Assembly: GCA_950022655.1 (NCBI GenBank)
Contig: OX465584.1
Coordinates: 48,404,723-48,468,722, forward strand
DNA length: 64,000 nucleotides
DNA from: Alentia gelatinosa
Taxonomy: Eukaryota > Annelida > Polychaeta > Phyllodocida > Polynoidae
Reading direction: 5' to 3'
Within the stretch, counting starts at the first letter, position 1, and every line of letters begins with the position of its first letter. Made by a program: the position numbers and the translations under genes. Shown here one piece after another: positions 12,201-21,960 of the stretch. Under the pieces are notes generated by a model that was given only the letters and a program-made list of their open reading frames with translations, searched no databases and was not told where the DNA came from.

Positions 12201-15200
12201 TTAGTCTGGTGGAATCAGCACTTATATCTCTCTTATGTGTATTTTATATTTCCTTAGCTAAAGCCACATCTGCTACAGAAGAAGGCATAGTCTTATTGGA
12301 TTTTGAAAAGGCAGATTCAGGTAAAACAACATATTTCATTACTCACACTGATTTATTGTTTAATCATATTTATTGAGTTAAAATCGTTTCTGTTTTCGGT
12401 AATTGATCAAATAAAATTCGGTTAGATTTGTAGCACATGTACTTTTGAAATGATTATTATTGTTGTCATTATTTTTATATTGAAATGATTATTAGAATTT
12501 TTAAAGAAAAATACTGTGTTCAATTTTGTCAACATGTAATAAGTGATGCTATATTAGAAAGAAAAGGTATGATTCTATTTACCGAAATTTTGTCCCGATC
12601 CTGCTCAGGCCATGTTCAGTCCCTATTCAGATCAGGGCTAAAACAGCCTCCCGATTAGGACCTGAGTGGTGATCTGCACCAAATTTCGCAAAATGGAATC
12701 AAGCCTTAATTTAAACAAGGTTCCATTGCTAACGATGGCTTTGCTGACTGCCTGTTTTCATATTATGCTAAAAGAAATTAAAAAGAAACCCAACAACTCA
12801 GCATTCATTCTGAGAGAATATGCCTTTTATTATTGCATTTTGTTTGCTGCAGACGAGCGATCCAAGAGGCAGAACTCTCTAGTGGAGGCATATACAAAAT
12901 CCGAATGGTTTGAAAGGTAAGTGGGAATTTAAATTAGTTTCAATAGATTTATAGAAGTTGTACAAATATCATAGATTTCGCTGTATGGTAAGTGTACAAG
13001 CTACCGGCCTGGTAACCGGCGAAAGCTAATTTACTATGTTTTATCAGTTAATCATTGGTTCATTGCTGCCCATGGTGTGTGCCCTGCTCCACCATCCCCA
13101 TCTCTGTACTTGAGCTAACACCGGCGCAGCGCAGCCGCCGCATGCCATTTTCATGCTATATCTCCGGCCCAGTGGAGCACTACCTTCAATGCTGAATGAA
13201 TAAGCGGGCACCAGAAGGTAGTGGAAACTCTAAAGTGGCCATACAGAAGTAAATTTTTGAAATTGTGCGTACGCTCCTTCTTTAATCGTATGCATACAAG
13301 CTGGAGAGGGGGTTGGGAGGTCACTTTTTTTTCTCACAAATTTGGCATGGGTATTTTATGAATGGTATGTAGACGTTAGGGCCCACCACCCGAAATTCGG
13401 GACGTTAGGACCCATTCATCGGGACGTTAGGGCCCCCTATGATAACATCGACATACATCATTGAAGTATGCATACATGTTAAATAATCACTTATATTTCA
13501 TGAAATTTGCGAAAACCGTGTCATTTACGTTTTTATCGCTAACAAGCTAACGATCATTAACCAATTCTGCAAAATTGGGTGGGCCCTAACGTCTATTTAT
13601 GCTATTTCTCACTCCCGGCGCCATAGGTGTGAATGCGGAGTCGCGGTGCCGCCGAGGCGCGACTGAGGCTTTCACACCCCCGGTCTCGCCTAGGCCCTAA
13701 CGTTCTCTGATATTATGAATAGCTACCCTGATAATAGCTAGTAGCCCACTTTAGAATCTGGACTGTGTAATACAAAAACTCTTCTGTATAACTAATGAGA
13801 CGACTGAATAAATGTAGCAATGTTAGTCTTCGAATCGTATGTAGAGCTGCAACCAGTCCTGTTTCCTAATGGATGTCCTTTTTATTTGGTATAATCCTTA
13901 TTCGCGACTTTATGTGGACATTTTACCCAAAAGTACTGATACATAAGAATTTTTAGAAAATAAAGAGAATCTAACAGAAAGCATCTCCGAAATCTATGAC
14001 GTATCTTGATATATATTTTTTTTATCATATAACGACCTCGCTATGTATGTAATGCGCGTACGAAGCGCAGAACGGATTTCGGATCGGCGTGATAACCCTG
14101 TTTTTACATATTTCACAGAACGAAAGGAGACCTGAAGCCTTACACTGAAGGAGAACACAAAATTGTGGATACGAAGCGGACCAGCGTCAGTTACCCAACA
14201 TCCTTTGCACGCCAGCTAAATGTCGTCTGCCAGCGAACGTTCTTCAGCATGATCCGCAACCCACATACACTCATAACCCAAGTAAGGAAAACAAAAGTTC
14301 AAAAGTATTAGATACTATAATCAGCGGGAATTACAGAGGAACTTTCCATGTGAGGATTGAAGCGTATGTATGGAAGTGTACTGTACTGCGTTATTTTCAC
14401 CTACCATGAAGAATTTAATTCTGATGTAATTACAAACCTAAAGTTTGTTGGGGGAATCTTTATGCAGGATAACCAACTTAATAATGGGTAATAAATTGTC
14501 CATAATGCAAGAATTGCAAACTAATAAAAGAATGGTACTCGCATATGTGTAACACCAACTGAACTTTCTTTTTTGTGTTCCACCAATTTTATGCAATTGT
14601 TCTTTTGGAGCTAAGTCTCATTATGATTTTCCAAAAGGGATTCAATCTCTTTGATTAATCTATTTGCACACATCCCACAACTCTGTACGTGTTTTTCTAC
14701 CAACCCCGACATTATCCAGCTATTTTTCCTTGAGATTTTTTTTTAGATTTTATTTTTGTAAACATGACATGTATCTCTGCTTTTATCATCCAGATACTCT
14801 CAGCGGTGATCTTGGCTCTAATCATTGGAACTATCTACTACCAGGTTGATGATTCCTACTCCTCCGGGATTCAGAACAGGTGAGTTCTGTGTTATTCTTA
14901 TCCACCTTATATGAAGTCACCATTATCCACCTGATACGAAGTCACCATTATCCACCTGATACGGAGAGACAATTATCTATCTTATACGAAGTTACCATTA
15001 TCCACCTGATATGAAATCGCCATTATCCACCTTATATGGAATAACAAGTATTCACCTGATATGAACTAGCCATTATCCACCTTATACGAAGTTACCATTA
15101 TCCACCTGATATGAAGTTCCATTATCTACCTATCGTCAGGAATTGAGTTCTGTTATTAGTATGCACAACCTTCAGCCGTCTTGTCTTTATTATACACCAT

Positions 15201-18200
15201 AGAATACAACATTTTACCGTCGAAGCGCTAACGTTGCCATGCTAAGACGTGCAGCGTACTATCACACGCTCACCATTTGTTGACATTTATTTCTAACCAA
15301 GCCATGCAGCACAATATAATTACTGCACACTGGTGGAGTACAAAATTCATACTGCATGCCCCAGAAGTGAAGTTACTCGTAGAAGTATGTGCACGGGTGT
15401 ATAATCAAGTCTTTTTATACACTGTACTCCATATATTAAGATTATTGAGGCTGGAAAAAACTTCTTGAAAAAAGATAAGCAATGCTTATCAGATTATTTT
15501 TCCTATTATACAACTGTATATGTGATATTAAAAGCATTTATATTAAACCGGATGTGTTGTTTGTACGCTTCAGAGTCGGGGCGTTTTTCTTCATCGTGAT
15601 GAACCATGTGTTTGGCAACATGGCGGCCGTCGATCTCTTCATCAAGGATCGCCCACTCTTCATGTGAGTGCCAAAAGTCGTTAGGGTTGGGTTAAGAATT
15701 AGGGATGGGTAAAGGTAGGTTATGAACATGGTAAAATGTAAAATAGTAAAATAAAATAGTGGTTTGAACTTCCTCACAGACCATCAGCCCCATTCCATGA
15801 CCAACATTGATGTTTTTCCCATGTTTACTCAGTCTCTATGAGGCAGAAAATTCCACATGAAAAGTATGTCCACTTTGTCCCTGATCCCAACTGACATCCC
15901 TGGATTAAATTGACTTGATTGATTTCAGCCATGAGAATATCAGTGGGTTTTACCGAGTTTCTGTCTACTTCATCGCCAAGTTGCTTTGTGATGTTCTGCC
16001 GACCAGGGCGCTGCCCATTCTGGCGTTCTCCGCCATATCGTACTGGATGATAGGTAAGCTGCAAACTCTCTCTTAATATGTCTATGTATAGACAATAATC
16101 GATGGTTTTGTGGACAGGCGGCCGTAAACCACGAGTGGTTGACGCGTAGTAATACACGAGCGCTAGCGAGTGTATTACGAGGTCATCCGCGAGTGGTTTA
16201 CAGAGCCGCCTGTCCACAAAACCACCGTTTGTTGTATTTATTATCCATCTTTTCGAATAAATTAAACCCATTAATTGCTATATTGACGGGTATAACAACA
16301 GGAACTATTTCTTTGCTCTATAGCAAAAGGGACTATTTTTCCCGTATACCATGGTTTTGAGGCCGTATACCACAGGTTAGATTCCGTATACCACAGTTAT
16401 GGTATCTGACCGGTTTTATACAATGGGTCGTGGCTTACTGAGTCCCCATACATTTTCAATGGGGACTTTGTATACGATGGATAATAAAAGGGTGTCTTCC
16501 ACTGGGTTTGCTGGATTTCAGGTCCACCAGGTGTCTGCCAAACATGCATATATATAGTGTATAAACCAACAGGCCTATTCCACGGTTGACACCGTACAGT
16601 GCCAGTGTGGGTTTTGCTGGAGGGTAACAGACAAGAACCAGTTTACTAGGTTTTTAGCAGGCTTTGGCCATAACTCTGCATACAGCCGCTGTACATCGGC
16701 AACACTTCCATTGTGGAATATATATTATTAAAATAATAACCAATCTGTTCCAAAATGATGTTGTAAATGAACATTTTTTTATAAGCGTTTTAAATTTCCG
16801 ATTTTCATTCCTGTGGTTGTAATCAAGAAAACCATAATGACCTCTGGTGAAAACCTTGTTTGTCACGTGACAGGGTTGCGGAGTCACGTGGTCAGCTTCT
16901 TGGTGTACATCCTGACGGTGCTGCTGACGTCACTTTCGGCGACGTCGGTGGCCTTGGTGATGAGCGTGACGGTGGAGACGCACACGGTGGGCACCATCTT
17001 CACGGCGCTCGTCTGGGTCCTCATGATGGTCTTCAGCGGTCTGCTTGTCAACATTACGTCACTGGCGCCATGGTTACGGTGGCTGAGATACGTCAGCGTC
17101 TTCAGCTACTCCATGAACGTAAGTGAACCATTTGGTCTGGTATCTACATCCCTATCGTGACCAACTAGACTGGTTTACCATGCCTACAACGGTGTATCCT
17201 GTCTTCTGTTTTTTGTGGTTCAGCCACGATGCTTGTAGCTGTGGGTATTTCATGTATCATGTAACACCACAACATACCCTTGTAAATCCCTATAGCGGTT
17301 ACGGTAATAGAGTACAGTACGGTACTATAGTGTTGGTTTTTTTATATAATATAGACTGTATAATTGGTAAGAATGATAACTTTTTTCCCTGAGCCAAATA
17401 CGGCCAGACAATGAAAACCAGCTGACTCAAAAACCAGCTGATGTCAACGGCCACTTTATTGGCAAAGTATCTCTGTATCACCTAAAATTATATATTTGTA
17501 TTATATTCAGCCAATAAAGAAATGATGAAAAAAAAGGATTAATCATCTAAAATGACAGTATTTATTAGTATTGAAAATGACTGAATTTGAACAGTGGCCA
17601 TTTGTAGCGACTCCTCCGTGTCTTAATGTTTACTGTGTGTACGCCATGTACTGAATGGCATGATATGTAATTAGAATGGAACTCATGTTGATTTAATCAA
17701 AATATGACCTATACTCCTTGCTTGAATTAGTTTGCAATGTTTTTTTCCTCACAGGCTTTAACAGTCAATGAGCTCAAAGGTGAAAACATGTGCGACAACA
17801 AAGTTGTCTCGAACACAACTATCGATGTCTGGTGAGTATCCTTTAATGTTAGTTCATTTCCACGGGAGAAAAGAGTATATAGGAATAGTATACAATGTTA
17901 CCCCGTGGGGAGTAAGTTAAAGGGCTGGACTAGTATTTACAAAATAGACGTTGGAATAGAGGGACAATTTTCTGTTCTGAGCAATTTGTTTGTTAATGCG
18001 GGGTACTCCCTTTTTACGCAGAGTAAATTCACTGTTCAGGGTAAATGTCACTGTTGTAACTGGTCTGAATACAAACATCATTAGAAAAAAATACTCAACG
18101 ATCACCCCTGTTAAGTGACAATACTACACCACGTCCATGGAAGAGTGAATGTGAGATGACATCATGTATTTGCTAAGTAATTCTAATTGTTCTGATATAG

Positions 18201-18729
18201 TGATTAAATATTCAATGTTATTGAAAGGGGTGTGATAAATCCAGAACCGCACTCGAATCGTAACATACACCATGCTCCACTCGTTAGGATGTGCTGTAAT
18301 CATCACTCGGCTTTGCCTTGATGACGATTGCAACCCATCCAAACTCATGGAGTATTATCTATTTATACGATTCTCGATGCAGTTCTATATAAGTACTCGC
18401 CGTATGATTACCATATGGCACAGAGCGTGTCGTAGTTCTCTGATCATCCACCGGTGAGTTTCTTGTCTGTTTGTTTTGTTATTGCCACACACAGATGGCA
18501 GCTATATTTATAAGTATTCGTGTGCTGATTGGTGTGTACTGTGGGGAGGCGTACTCAGCTGTGGTGTGCATGTTGCAGTGACAGCGGCGACGACTACATG
18601 ACGCGGCAGGGCATCCCGCACGCCACCTCCTGGGACCTGTGGCTCAACCACGTGGCGCTGGTGGCGTTAGCGACCGCCTTCCTTACCCTCAGCTACGTCC
18701 AGCTCCGGCGAATGAACAAGTTCAAGTAG
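2966..18729 (+). CDS. ABCG2: ABCG2-type ATP-binding cassette half transporter (16 coding exons)
   Basis: Members of this family are plasma-membrane efflux pumps for xenobiotics, urate and porphyrins and work as homodimers. Joining the 16 exons below gives an uninterrupted 691-codon frame; human ABCG2 has 655. The N-terminal nucleotide-binding domain has Walker [10 protein letters not shown] (100-108), the Q-loop Gln146, the signature ISGGERKR (206-213), Walker B VLFLDE (226-231), a D-loop GLD and the H-loop SVHQPR (261-266). The C-terminal half has six membrane segments between about 435 and 685. The NBD-TMD order is diagnostic of subfamily G. The start is the first ATG in the frame; upstream codons in the same frame begin with TTG only. 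Cys629 and Cys642 match the human intramolecular disulfide pair, but the third loop cysteine is absent. Several exons are clearly GC-richer than the introns. Confidence 0.93.
3672..3731 (+). CDS. ABCG2: ABCG2 exon 2 (Walker A)
   Basis: Acceptor AATTTTAG, donor TC|GTAAGT. Encodes [19 protein letters not shown], the P-loop that binds ATP phosphates. Confidence 0.93.
3832..5455. repeat. Foldback element with tandem GGACGCCTTGAGCC arms
   Basis: The left arm (about 3832-3925) repeats ggacgccttgagccta at short intervals. The right arm (about 5316-5455) carries inverted, more diverged versions such as ggctcaaggcatcca. The arms enclose about 1.4 kb of sequence containing another palindrome (4016-4132). 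It fills most of ABCG2 intron 2. A compact version is at 49040-49357. Confidence 0.6.
4016..4132. repeat. Long near-perfect palindrome
   Basis: Arms of about 50 bp: cttactggtacatactcaca then taccgcg...ttcgataaaaatattccac, and the reverse complement ending with gagcatgtaccagtaag. The apex is near gagctcacagagtgag. It is nested inside the foldback element of intron 2. Confidence 0.75.
5544..5658 (+). CDS. ABCG2: ABCG2 exon 3
   Basis: Acceptor GACTTTCAG, donor ATTCAG|GTGAGT. Encodes LLDVLAARK and GYVIQ, ending at the Q-loop glutamine. Confidence 0.92.
6058..6210 (+). CDS. ABCG2: ABCG2 exon 4
   Basis: Acceptor TTCCCCAG, donor AACACAAAG|GTTATT. Encodes [20 protein letters not shown] and the following helices. 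In frame at both ends (phase 0). Confidence 0.92.
6235..6570 (-). mobile_element. SINE-derived sequence (degraded)
   Basis: Holds the tail-type sequence tgtttgggtagtttaacgtc, the body ggtgatcgaatctatgagat, and then two to three diverged copies of a block containing ctaccactgctggggataaa. The same pieces occur in SINEs at 33675-34045 and 37628-37960. It lies in ABCG2 intron 4 on the minus strand. Confidence 0.6.
7419..7535. repeat. Solitary arm of the GGACGCCTTGAGCC foldback family
   Basis: Successive inverted motifs (ggctcaatgcgtccac, ggctcaaggtatccac and ggggctcaaaccgg) match the right arms at 5316-5455 and 49250-49357. No left arm was seen in the same intron, so this is probably a truncated copy. 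Confidence 0.55.
7616..7773 (+). CDS. ABCG2: ABCG2 exon 5 (signature and Walker B)
   Basis: Acceptor CTGTCGGCAG, donor AAAAG|GTGCGC. Encodes [16 protein letters not shown] and [12 protein letters not shown]. Very GC-rich compared with the flanking introns. Confidence 0.93.
8340..8706 (-). mobile_element. Probable 3' flank of the Penelope-like element
   Basis: Non-coding sequence downstream of the PLE stop. At 8482-8521 the plus strand reads attgatgaagaggc...gtttgcaacctagtc, which resembles the terminal motif at 24060-24110 but in the opposite orientation to the ORF. The outer boundary and any flanking repeats were not resolved. Confidence 0.35.
8707..10644 (-). mobile_element. Penelope-like retroelement: reverse transcriptase plus GIY-YIG endonuclease ORF
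   Basis: Penelope-like elements copy RNA into DNA at a nick. The ORF runs 645 codons without a stop. In order it shows FYLLPKIHK and GRPIVSANS (RT N-terminus), [31 protein letters not shown], the catalytic FIDDIFMVW, and a C-terminal GIY-YIG nuclease with [18 protein letters not shown], the [10 protein letters not shown] arginine and an IIERNW glutamate. The first 40 or so codons look like host intron sequence, and similarity begins near [13 protein letters not shown] (about 10525), so the element is probably 5'-truncated. It lies inside ABCG2 intron 5 in antisense orientation. The open frame suggests a fairly recent insertion. Confidence 0.92.
10680..10831 (+). CDS. ABCG2: ABCG2 exon 6 (H-loop)
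   Basis: Acceptor TTTACTTCAG, donor CCATCG|GTACTC. Encodes [15 protein letters not shown], containing the switch histidine. A Penelope-like ORF on the other strand ends only 36 bp upstream of this exon. Confidence 0.92.
11186..11240 (+). pseudogene. Decayed duplicate of ABCG2 exon 7
   Basis: The stretch from ggttacacatgcgg to ctttattctgc closely matches the first half of the true exon 7, about 115 bp downstream, including a preceding ATTATAG acceptor-like site. Several substitutions have accumulated. The similarity fades after the codons matching ADFIL, and the frame meets a stop at cacattaagtga. Confidence 0.7.
11301..11411 (+). CDS. ABCG2: ABCG2 exon 7
   Basis: Acceptor CACACAG, donor AATGGTG|GTACGT. 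Encodes [20 protein letters not shown], matching the NPADFFLDIINGD motif at the end of the ABCG2 ATPase domain. Confidence 0.92.
11807..12167. repeat. MITE with inverted ends and a 23-nt G run
   Basis: The ends taccataaaaccccg and cggggttttacggta are inverted copies of each other. The interior has gggg-rich blocks and an uninterrupted run of 23 G at 12118-12140. It lies in ABCG2 intron 7. The family is unknown. Confidence 0.65.
12258..12320 (+). CDS. ABCG2: ABCG2 exon 8 (linker)
   Basis: Acceptor TTCCTTAG, donor GATTCAG|GTAAAA. Encodes the short, poorly conserved linker [20 protein letters not shown]. Confidence 0.75.
12853..12916 (+). CDS. ABCG2: ABCG2 exon 9 (linker)
   Basis: Acceptor GTTTGCTGCAG, donor GAAAG|GTAAGT. 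Encodes [14 protein letters not shown], matching the family's LAEIYVNSSFYKE region. Confidence 0.85.
13370..13595. repeat. Foldback MITE with 18-bp perfect inverted ends
   Basis: The left end tagacgttagggcccacc is the exact reverse complement of the right end at 13578-13595. The unit gacgttagggccc recurs internally and again, inverted, near 13690-13705, so a larger composite element is possible. It lies in ABCG2 intron 9. Confidence 0.65.
14119..14281 (+). CDS. ABCG2: ABCG2 exon 10
   Basis: Acceptor TTTCACAG, donor ACCCAA|GTAAGG. Encodes the connecting region and the amphipathic [16 protein letters not shown] helix leading into the first membrane segment. Confidence 0.9.
14794..14879 (+). 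CDS. ABCG2: ABCG2 exon 11 (TM1)
   Basis: Acceptor TCATCCAG, donor AACAG|GTGAGT. Encodes membrane segment 1, [16 protein letters not shown], then SGIQNR, a strongly conserved ABCG2 motif. Confidence 0.92.
14900..15135. repeat. 25-bp minisatellite
   Basis: About nine diverged copies of a unit near tatccacctgatacgaagtc plus accat follow each other within ABCG2 intron 11, starting 20 bp after the exon 11 donor. Confidence 0.8.
15574..15663 (+). CDS. ABCG2: ABCG2 exon 12 (TM2)
   Basis: Acceptor CGCTTCAG, donor TTCAT|GTGAGT. Encodes [16 protein letters not shown] and the conserved LFIKDRPLF, which matches LFVVEKKLF in human. Confidence 0.92.
15929..16053 (+). CDS. ABCG2: ABCG2 exon 13 (TM3)
   Basis: Acceptor TGATTTCAG, donor GATAG|GTAAGC. 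Encodes [17 protein letters not shown] and LPTRALP. The Arg of LPTR aligns with human Arg482, a residue known to affect substrate range. Confidence 0.92.
16104..16223. repeat. Long palindromic element
   Basis: The arm ggttttgtggacaggcggcc is mirrored by the reverse complement ending at 16223 (tgtccacaaaacc). The apex is near cgagcgctagcgag. It lies in ABCG2 intron 13 and could extrude as a cruciform. Confidence 0.7.
16874..17118 (+). CDS. ABCG2: ABCG2 exon 14 (TM4-TM5)
   Basis: Acceptor CACGTGACAG, donor ATGAAC|GTAAGT. Encodes two membrane segments and the conserved [10 protein letters not shown] motif, which matches MMIFSGLLVNLT in human ABCG2. GC-rich. Confidence 0.93.
17755..17831 (+). 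CDS. ABCG2: ABCG2 exon 15 (extracellular loop)
   Basis: Acceptor CCTCACAG, donor GTCTG|GTGAGT. Encodes [13 protein letters not shown] and the glycosylation sequon NTT (Asn636). Cys629 here aligns with human Cys592. Confidence 0.9.
18579..18729 (+). CDS. ABCG2: ABCG2 exon 16 (TM6 and stop)
   Basis: Acceptor ATGTTGCAG; ends at TAG 18727-18729. Encodes MTRQGI, the final membrane segment ([19 protein letters not shown]) and a basic tail. The first codon completes Cys642, which aligns with human Cys608. No canonical AATAAA is visible close downstream. Confidence 0.92.
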
Positions 18730-20475
18730 GACTCACTAAGGTGGTTCTGCGTCATGGCTGCTCCAGGAAGTGAGTGCTACACCGGCTTGACAAACGCACA
18801 CGACGTATTTTAAAGACCTAGGAATTGAGGTCCTTGCAAACCGTAGCTTGTACAGCATGGTTAGTTCGTTCTGTATTTATTATGTACATTTTTATGTACC
18901 TGAAATTGACGGAATCTATCTGTAATTTGGTCTAACAACTGGTATTTTTGTCGACACGTATGGAACAAGGTTCTGTATTTTGTTTACGTCATATGGCAAA
19001 ACGGTCCATATTTCCAAAATATACACCATAGGTATGAAATCGTATTATACCTGTGGTCGAACACCTATGGAATACTACCCGCTGCTAGACATGCAGTGTT
19101 AGTAATGTTCGCAACAAGGGCATTAGTGAATGACTGCTAGCATTTAAGTCATTAATTGATCGTGTTTTCTAAATGATTTTCAGGTATATGATAGTAAGGA
19201 AACATATTTACTGTTGGGAATTGATATCTGTTCTCAGTCTATTGTCCTGGAAATACGGCATCTGGACATATTTCCTGGATGAAAGACCACTAATGGACAT
19301 CAATTCGTCATAGATAGAGTATGACATGTTAGATGAATGTTTAGAAAACGAAACAAAAGCACTTCTGTCATCAACCGATGCTACCTTGAAAATGACAATT
19401 ACTCATCAAATCCAAACCGCTGCTTTGCGATCTCCAGGTAAACGGTGTCATAAAGAGCACCGGGCATAACAACCACCCTCCACAACAGTGACATCACACT
19501 GTTGTGGGCGCTATCTGAGGCTATATTTAGACCAGATAGCGTACAGGCTAACCCAGTGGTTTACTGTTATGGGGAACTGTCAATAACTGACAGGGGGTGG
19601 GTGGGGCTGAAGGTTTCGTGAAAAAAATCCGACATGTTAGATAAAGTATGACATGCTAGATAGAGATAGAGTTAACATGTTAGACAGTGCATGACGTCAT
19701 ATACAATATGATGTTATAGATAGTCGTCATATACAGAGTATTGCATGGCAGAATATGACGTCATAGAAAAGTCACACACAATATGGCCCCATAGATAGAA
19801 TGACGTTAGGCAGAGCATAACGTCATATATAGTGTATGGCATGACAGTATGACATCATACATGTGACATACATTTACACAGATCCTACAGAGTACGAGGT
19901 CATACACAAAATCTGCTGAAATGAAATAATTTCTACAAACAGTTAGGGATTTGTTAGTTTCGAATCGTGGTAATATCATGTACTTGAGATGTTTAGACAT
20001 GTAAAGTACTAGTCAGTTTATATCTTTATCTCTATCTGAACGTAAAGGAGTCAGAGAAAAGTCTCTTGTGGTGCATTAGTAGCATAGTAAAGTTTCATTG
20101 TGTAGAGAGTGCTGGAAACGTGATTTGAATGTCGTCCCATTAAGTTTAATGTTCCTGCAGGTAAATGTGCTACTCTATAAGAAGTCTGCTGAAAGGTCTT
20201 AGTATCTAAAACAATGTGATTTGCTCATAGTTTCCAATCATATGAATATTTCACCATTGTTATTGTCCATAGAAATGTTAAGTTATAATTAGTACATTTT
20301 ATTGGTGTGCTAATGAGACAGTGACAATGTGTTTTGTCTATATGACAGTGGATTTTGATCAAATATGAAATCCTGAAAATGAGATTGCAATGTCGTCCCA
20401 TAAGAAGTCCAGACACTGGCATGTATGTACAAGAAGGTGTGAATAACTACATATGTTTATTTAATCAACAGAGTA

Positions 20476-21074
20476 AAAAGTGTATTTCACCAGGTTGACT
20501 ATAAATTACTGCACAGCAAGCAGGTTGAGGGTGAATTCCACCAGATAGGCCAGATTTTGACTTCATCAGGCATCTTCCAAACATGCTTTTAGGGAGGCCC
20601 ATTTGATACCAACACCCGTACAGAGCCACTACAGGTGCCGCTGGCAGGTAACAGACAACAGCTATTTTATCACCTTTTAACAGGTGTTGGCTGTATAGCA
20701 GCTTTATAGCTTGCTCCACCACACATGTTCTATGTATCTGCCTGACATTTGTTAACATGAAGCCTGTGCGGTGCCCATACGGCACCAACCAGCCTGCCTG
20801 TTGGAATACACCCTTAAATGGCTGTCAGGTAGAAACAGGTGCAGTGCAGTAGGCCACATGCTCAATGGCATTTGCCGCATGGAGGTGGAATGACCAACAT
20901 CAGCTAAAACCTCATAAAATTGCTTTTGTGTAGGTACAAGCCTGCAGCTCCAGGATGGCCGCCATGCAAGGTCAGCCATTGAATGGGCATGTGAGCTTGT
21001 GCACTGTAAGCGGGTTTGGCAGATGCTTGACAGCGTCAAAATCATGGTCACCCCAGTAGAACACACCTTTAAGG
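20476..21074. repeat. MITE-like element with GTGTTCCACYRGG-type ends
   Basis: The left end aaaagtgtatttcaccaggt and the right end cagtagaacacacctttaag are imperfect inverted repeats. The interior shares tgccaaacatgc-like words with 16500-16680. The length of about 600 bp suggests two elements joined. Confidence 0.5.
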
Positions 21075-21802
21075 TGGTAATATCTTACATGGTCGTCGTA
21101 AATATGTTTACATGGACTTATTAAGTGTAACTGGTAACATAATTTGATGATTTGGTTCTCATGGGGTTAATTTTTTTTTCTATTTGATCAATTAGCTTTA
21201 AAGTTAAGCATGTTAAGTGTTCAGTGGAAACTTTGCTGTTCTCACCAACGACGTAACGGAATCTGCATGTTGCCGCCTTCCTTTGGCTTTGTTTATATCT
21301 ACGGGTAAGGAGTGTTCTCTATTGAGAGACTCTGTGATATAAATGAGATGTCGGGTTTACAAAAGAATACACTTTTAAGAGTGACGCCTGACAATCCCTT
21401 ATAATATATATATATATATATACTTCCTTGGCAGGTTTACACGGAAATAGAGTTACTAAAGTTATAGGCCAAAAATATGTGGTATAATTGTCAATTGGAA
21501 TATCCAAATGCTGACGGCAGAGGCAATGGCAATTTTACCAAGTATTTTTGACGTACAACTACAGTAAATCTGTTTTTATATTATTAGTATAAACCCTAAA
21601 CTGGCAAAATTTTACCTTCTTTTGATGTTCATTAGATGGCCATAAATACACCATGGGTAGGTGTACATAGGGGATACAATCACAGGTATATATATAATGA
21701 TATTTCGAACTTGTTTATGATTTGTTTGTGAAGGTTAACATGCCATGAACTAGGGTTTGCACCATTGGTTTACATAAATGCAAGTTTTCAGATAATCATA
21801 TA

Positions 21803-21960
21803 CAGTAGAGCCCTGCGTAAGCGGACACCCTCCAATCCAGGCCAAAGTGTCCTTTTATGCGGGGTGTGCACTTCACAGGGTTAAAACAAACATATAACAG
21901 ACCCTCAATTCTGAAGAAAAGTGTCTGTTATCGCGGGGTGTCCGTTAGGCGGGGTTCTAC
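21803..21960. repeat. MITE, CAGTAGAACCCCGC family
   Basis: Starts with cagtagagccctgcgtaagc after a TA and ends with gcggggttctac. It is a 158-bp relative of the intact 178-bp copy at 30394-30571, with the same gcggggtgtcc core near its right end. Confidence 0.7.
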
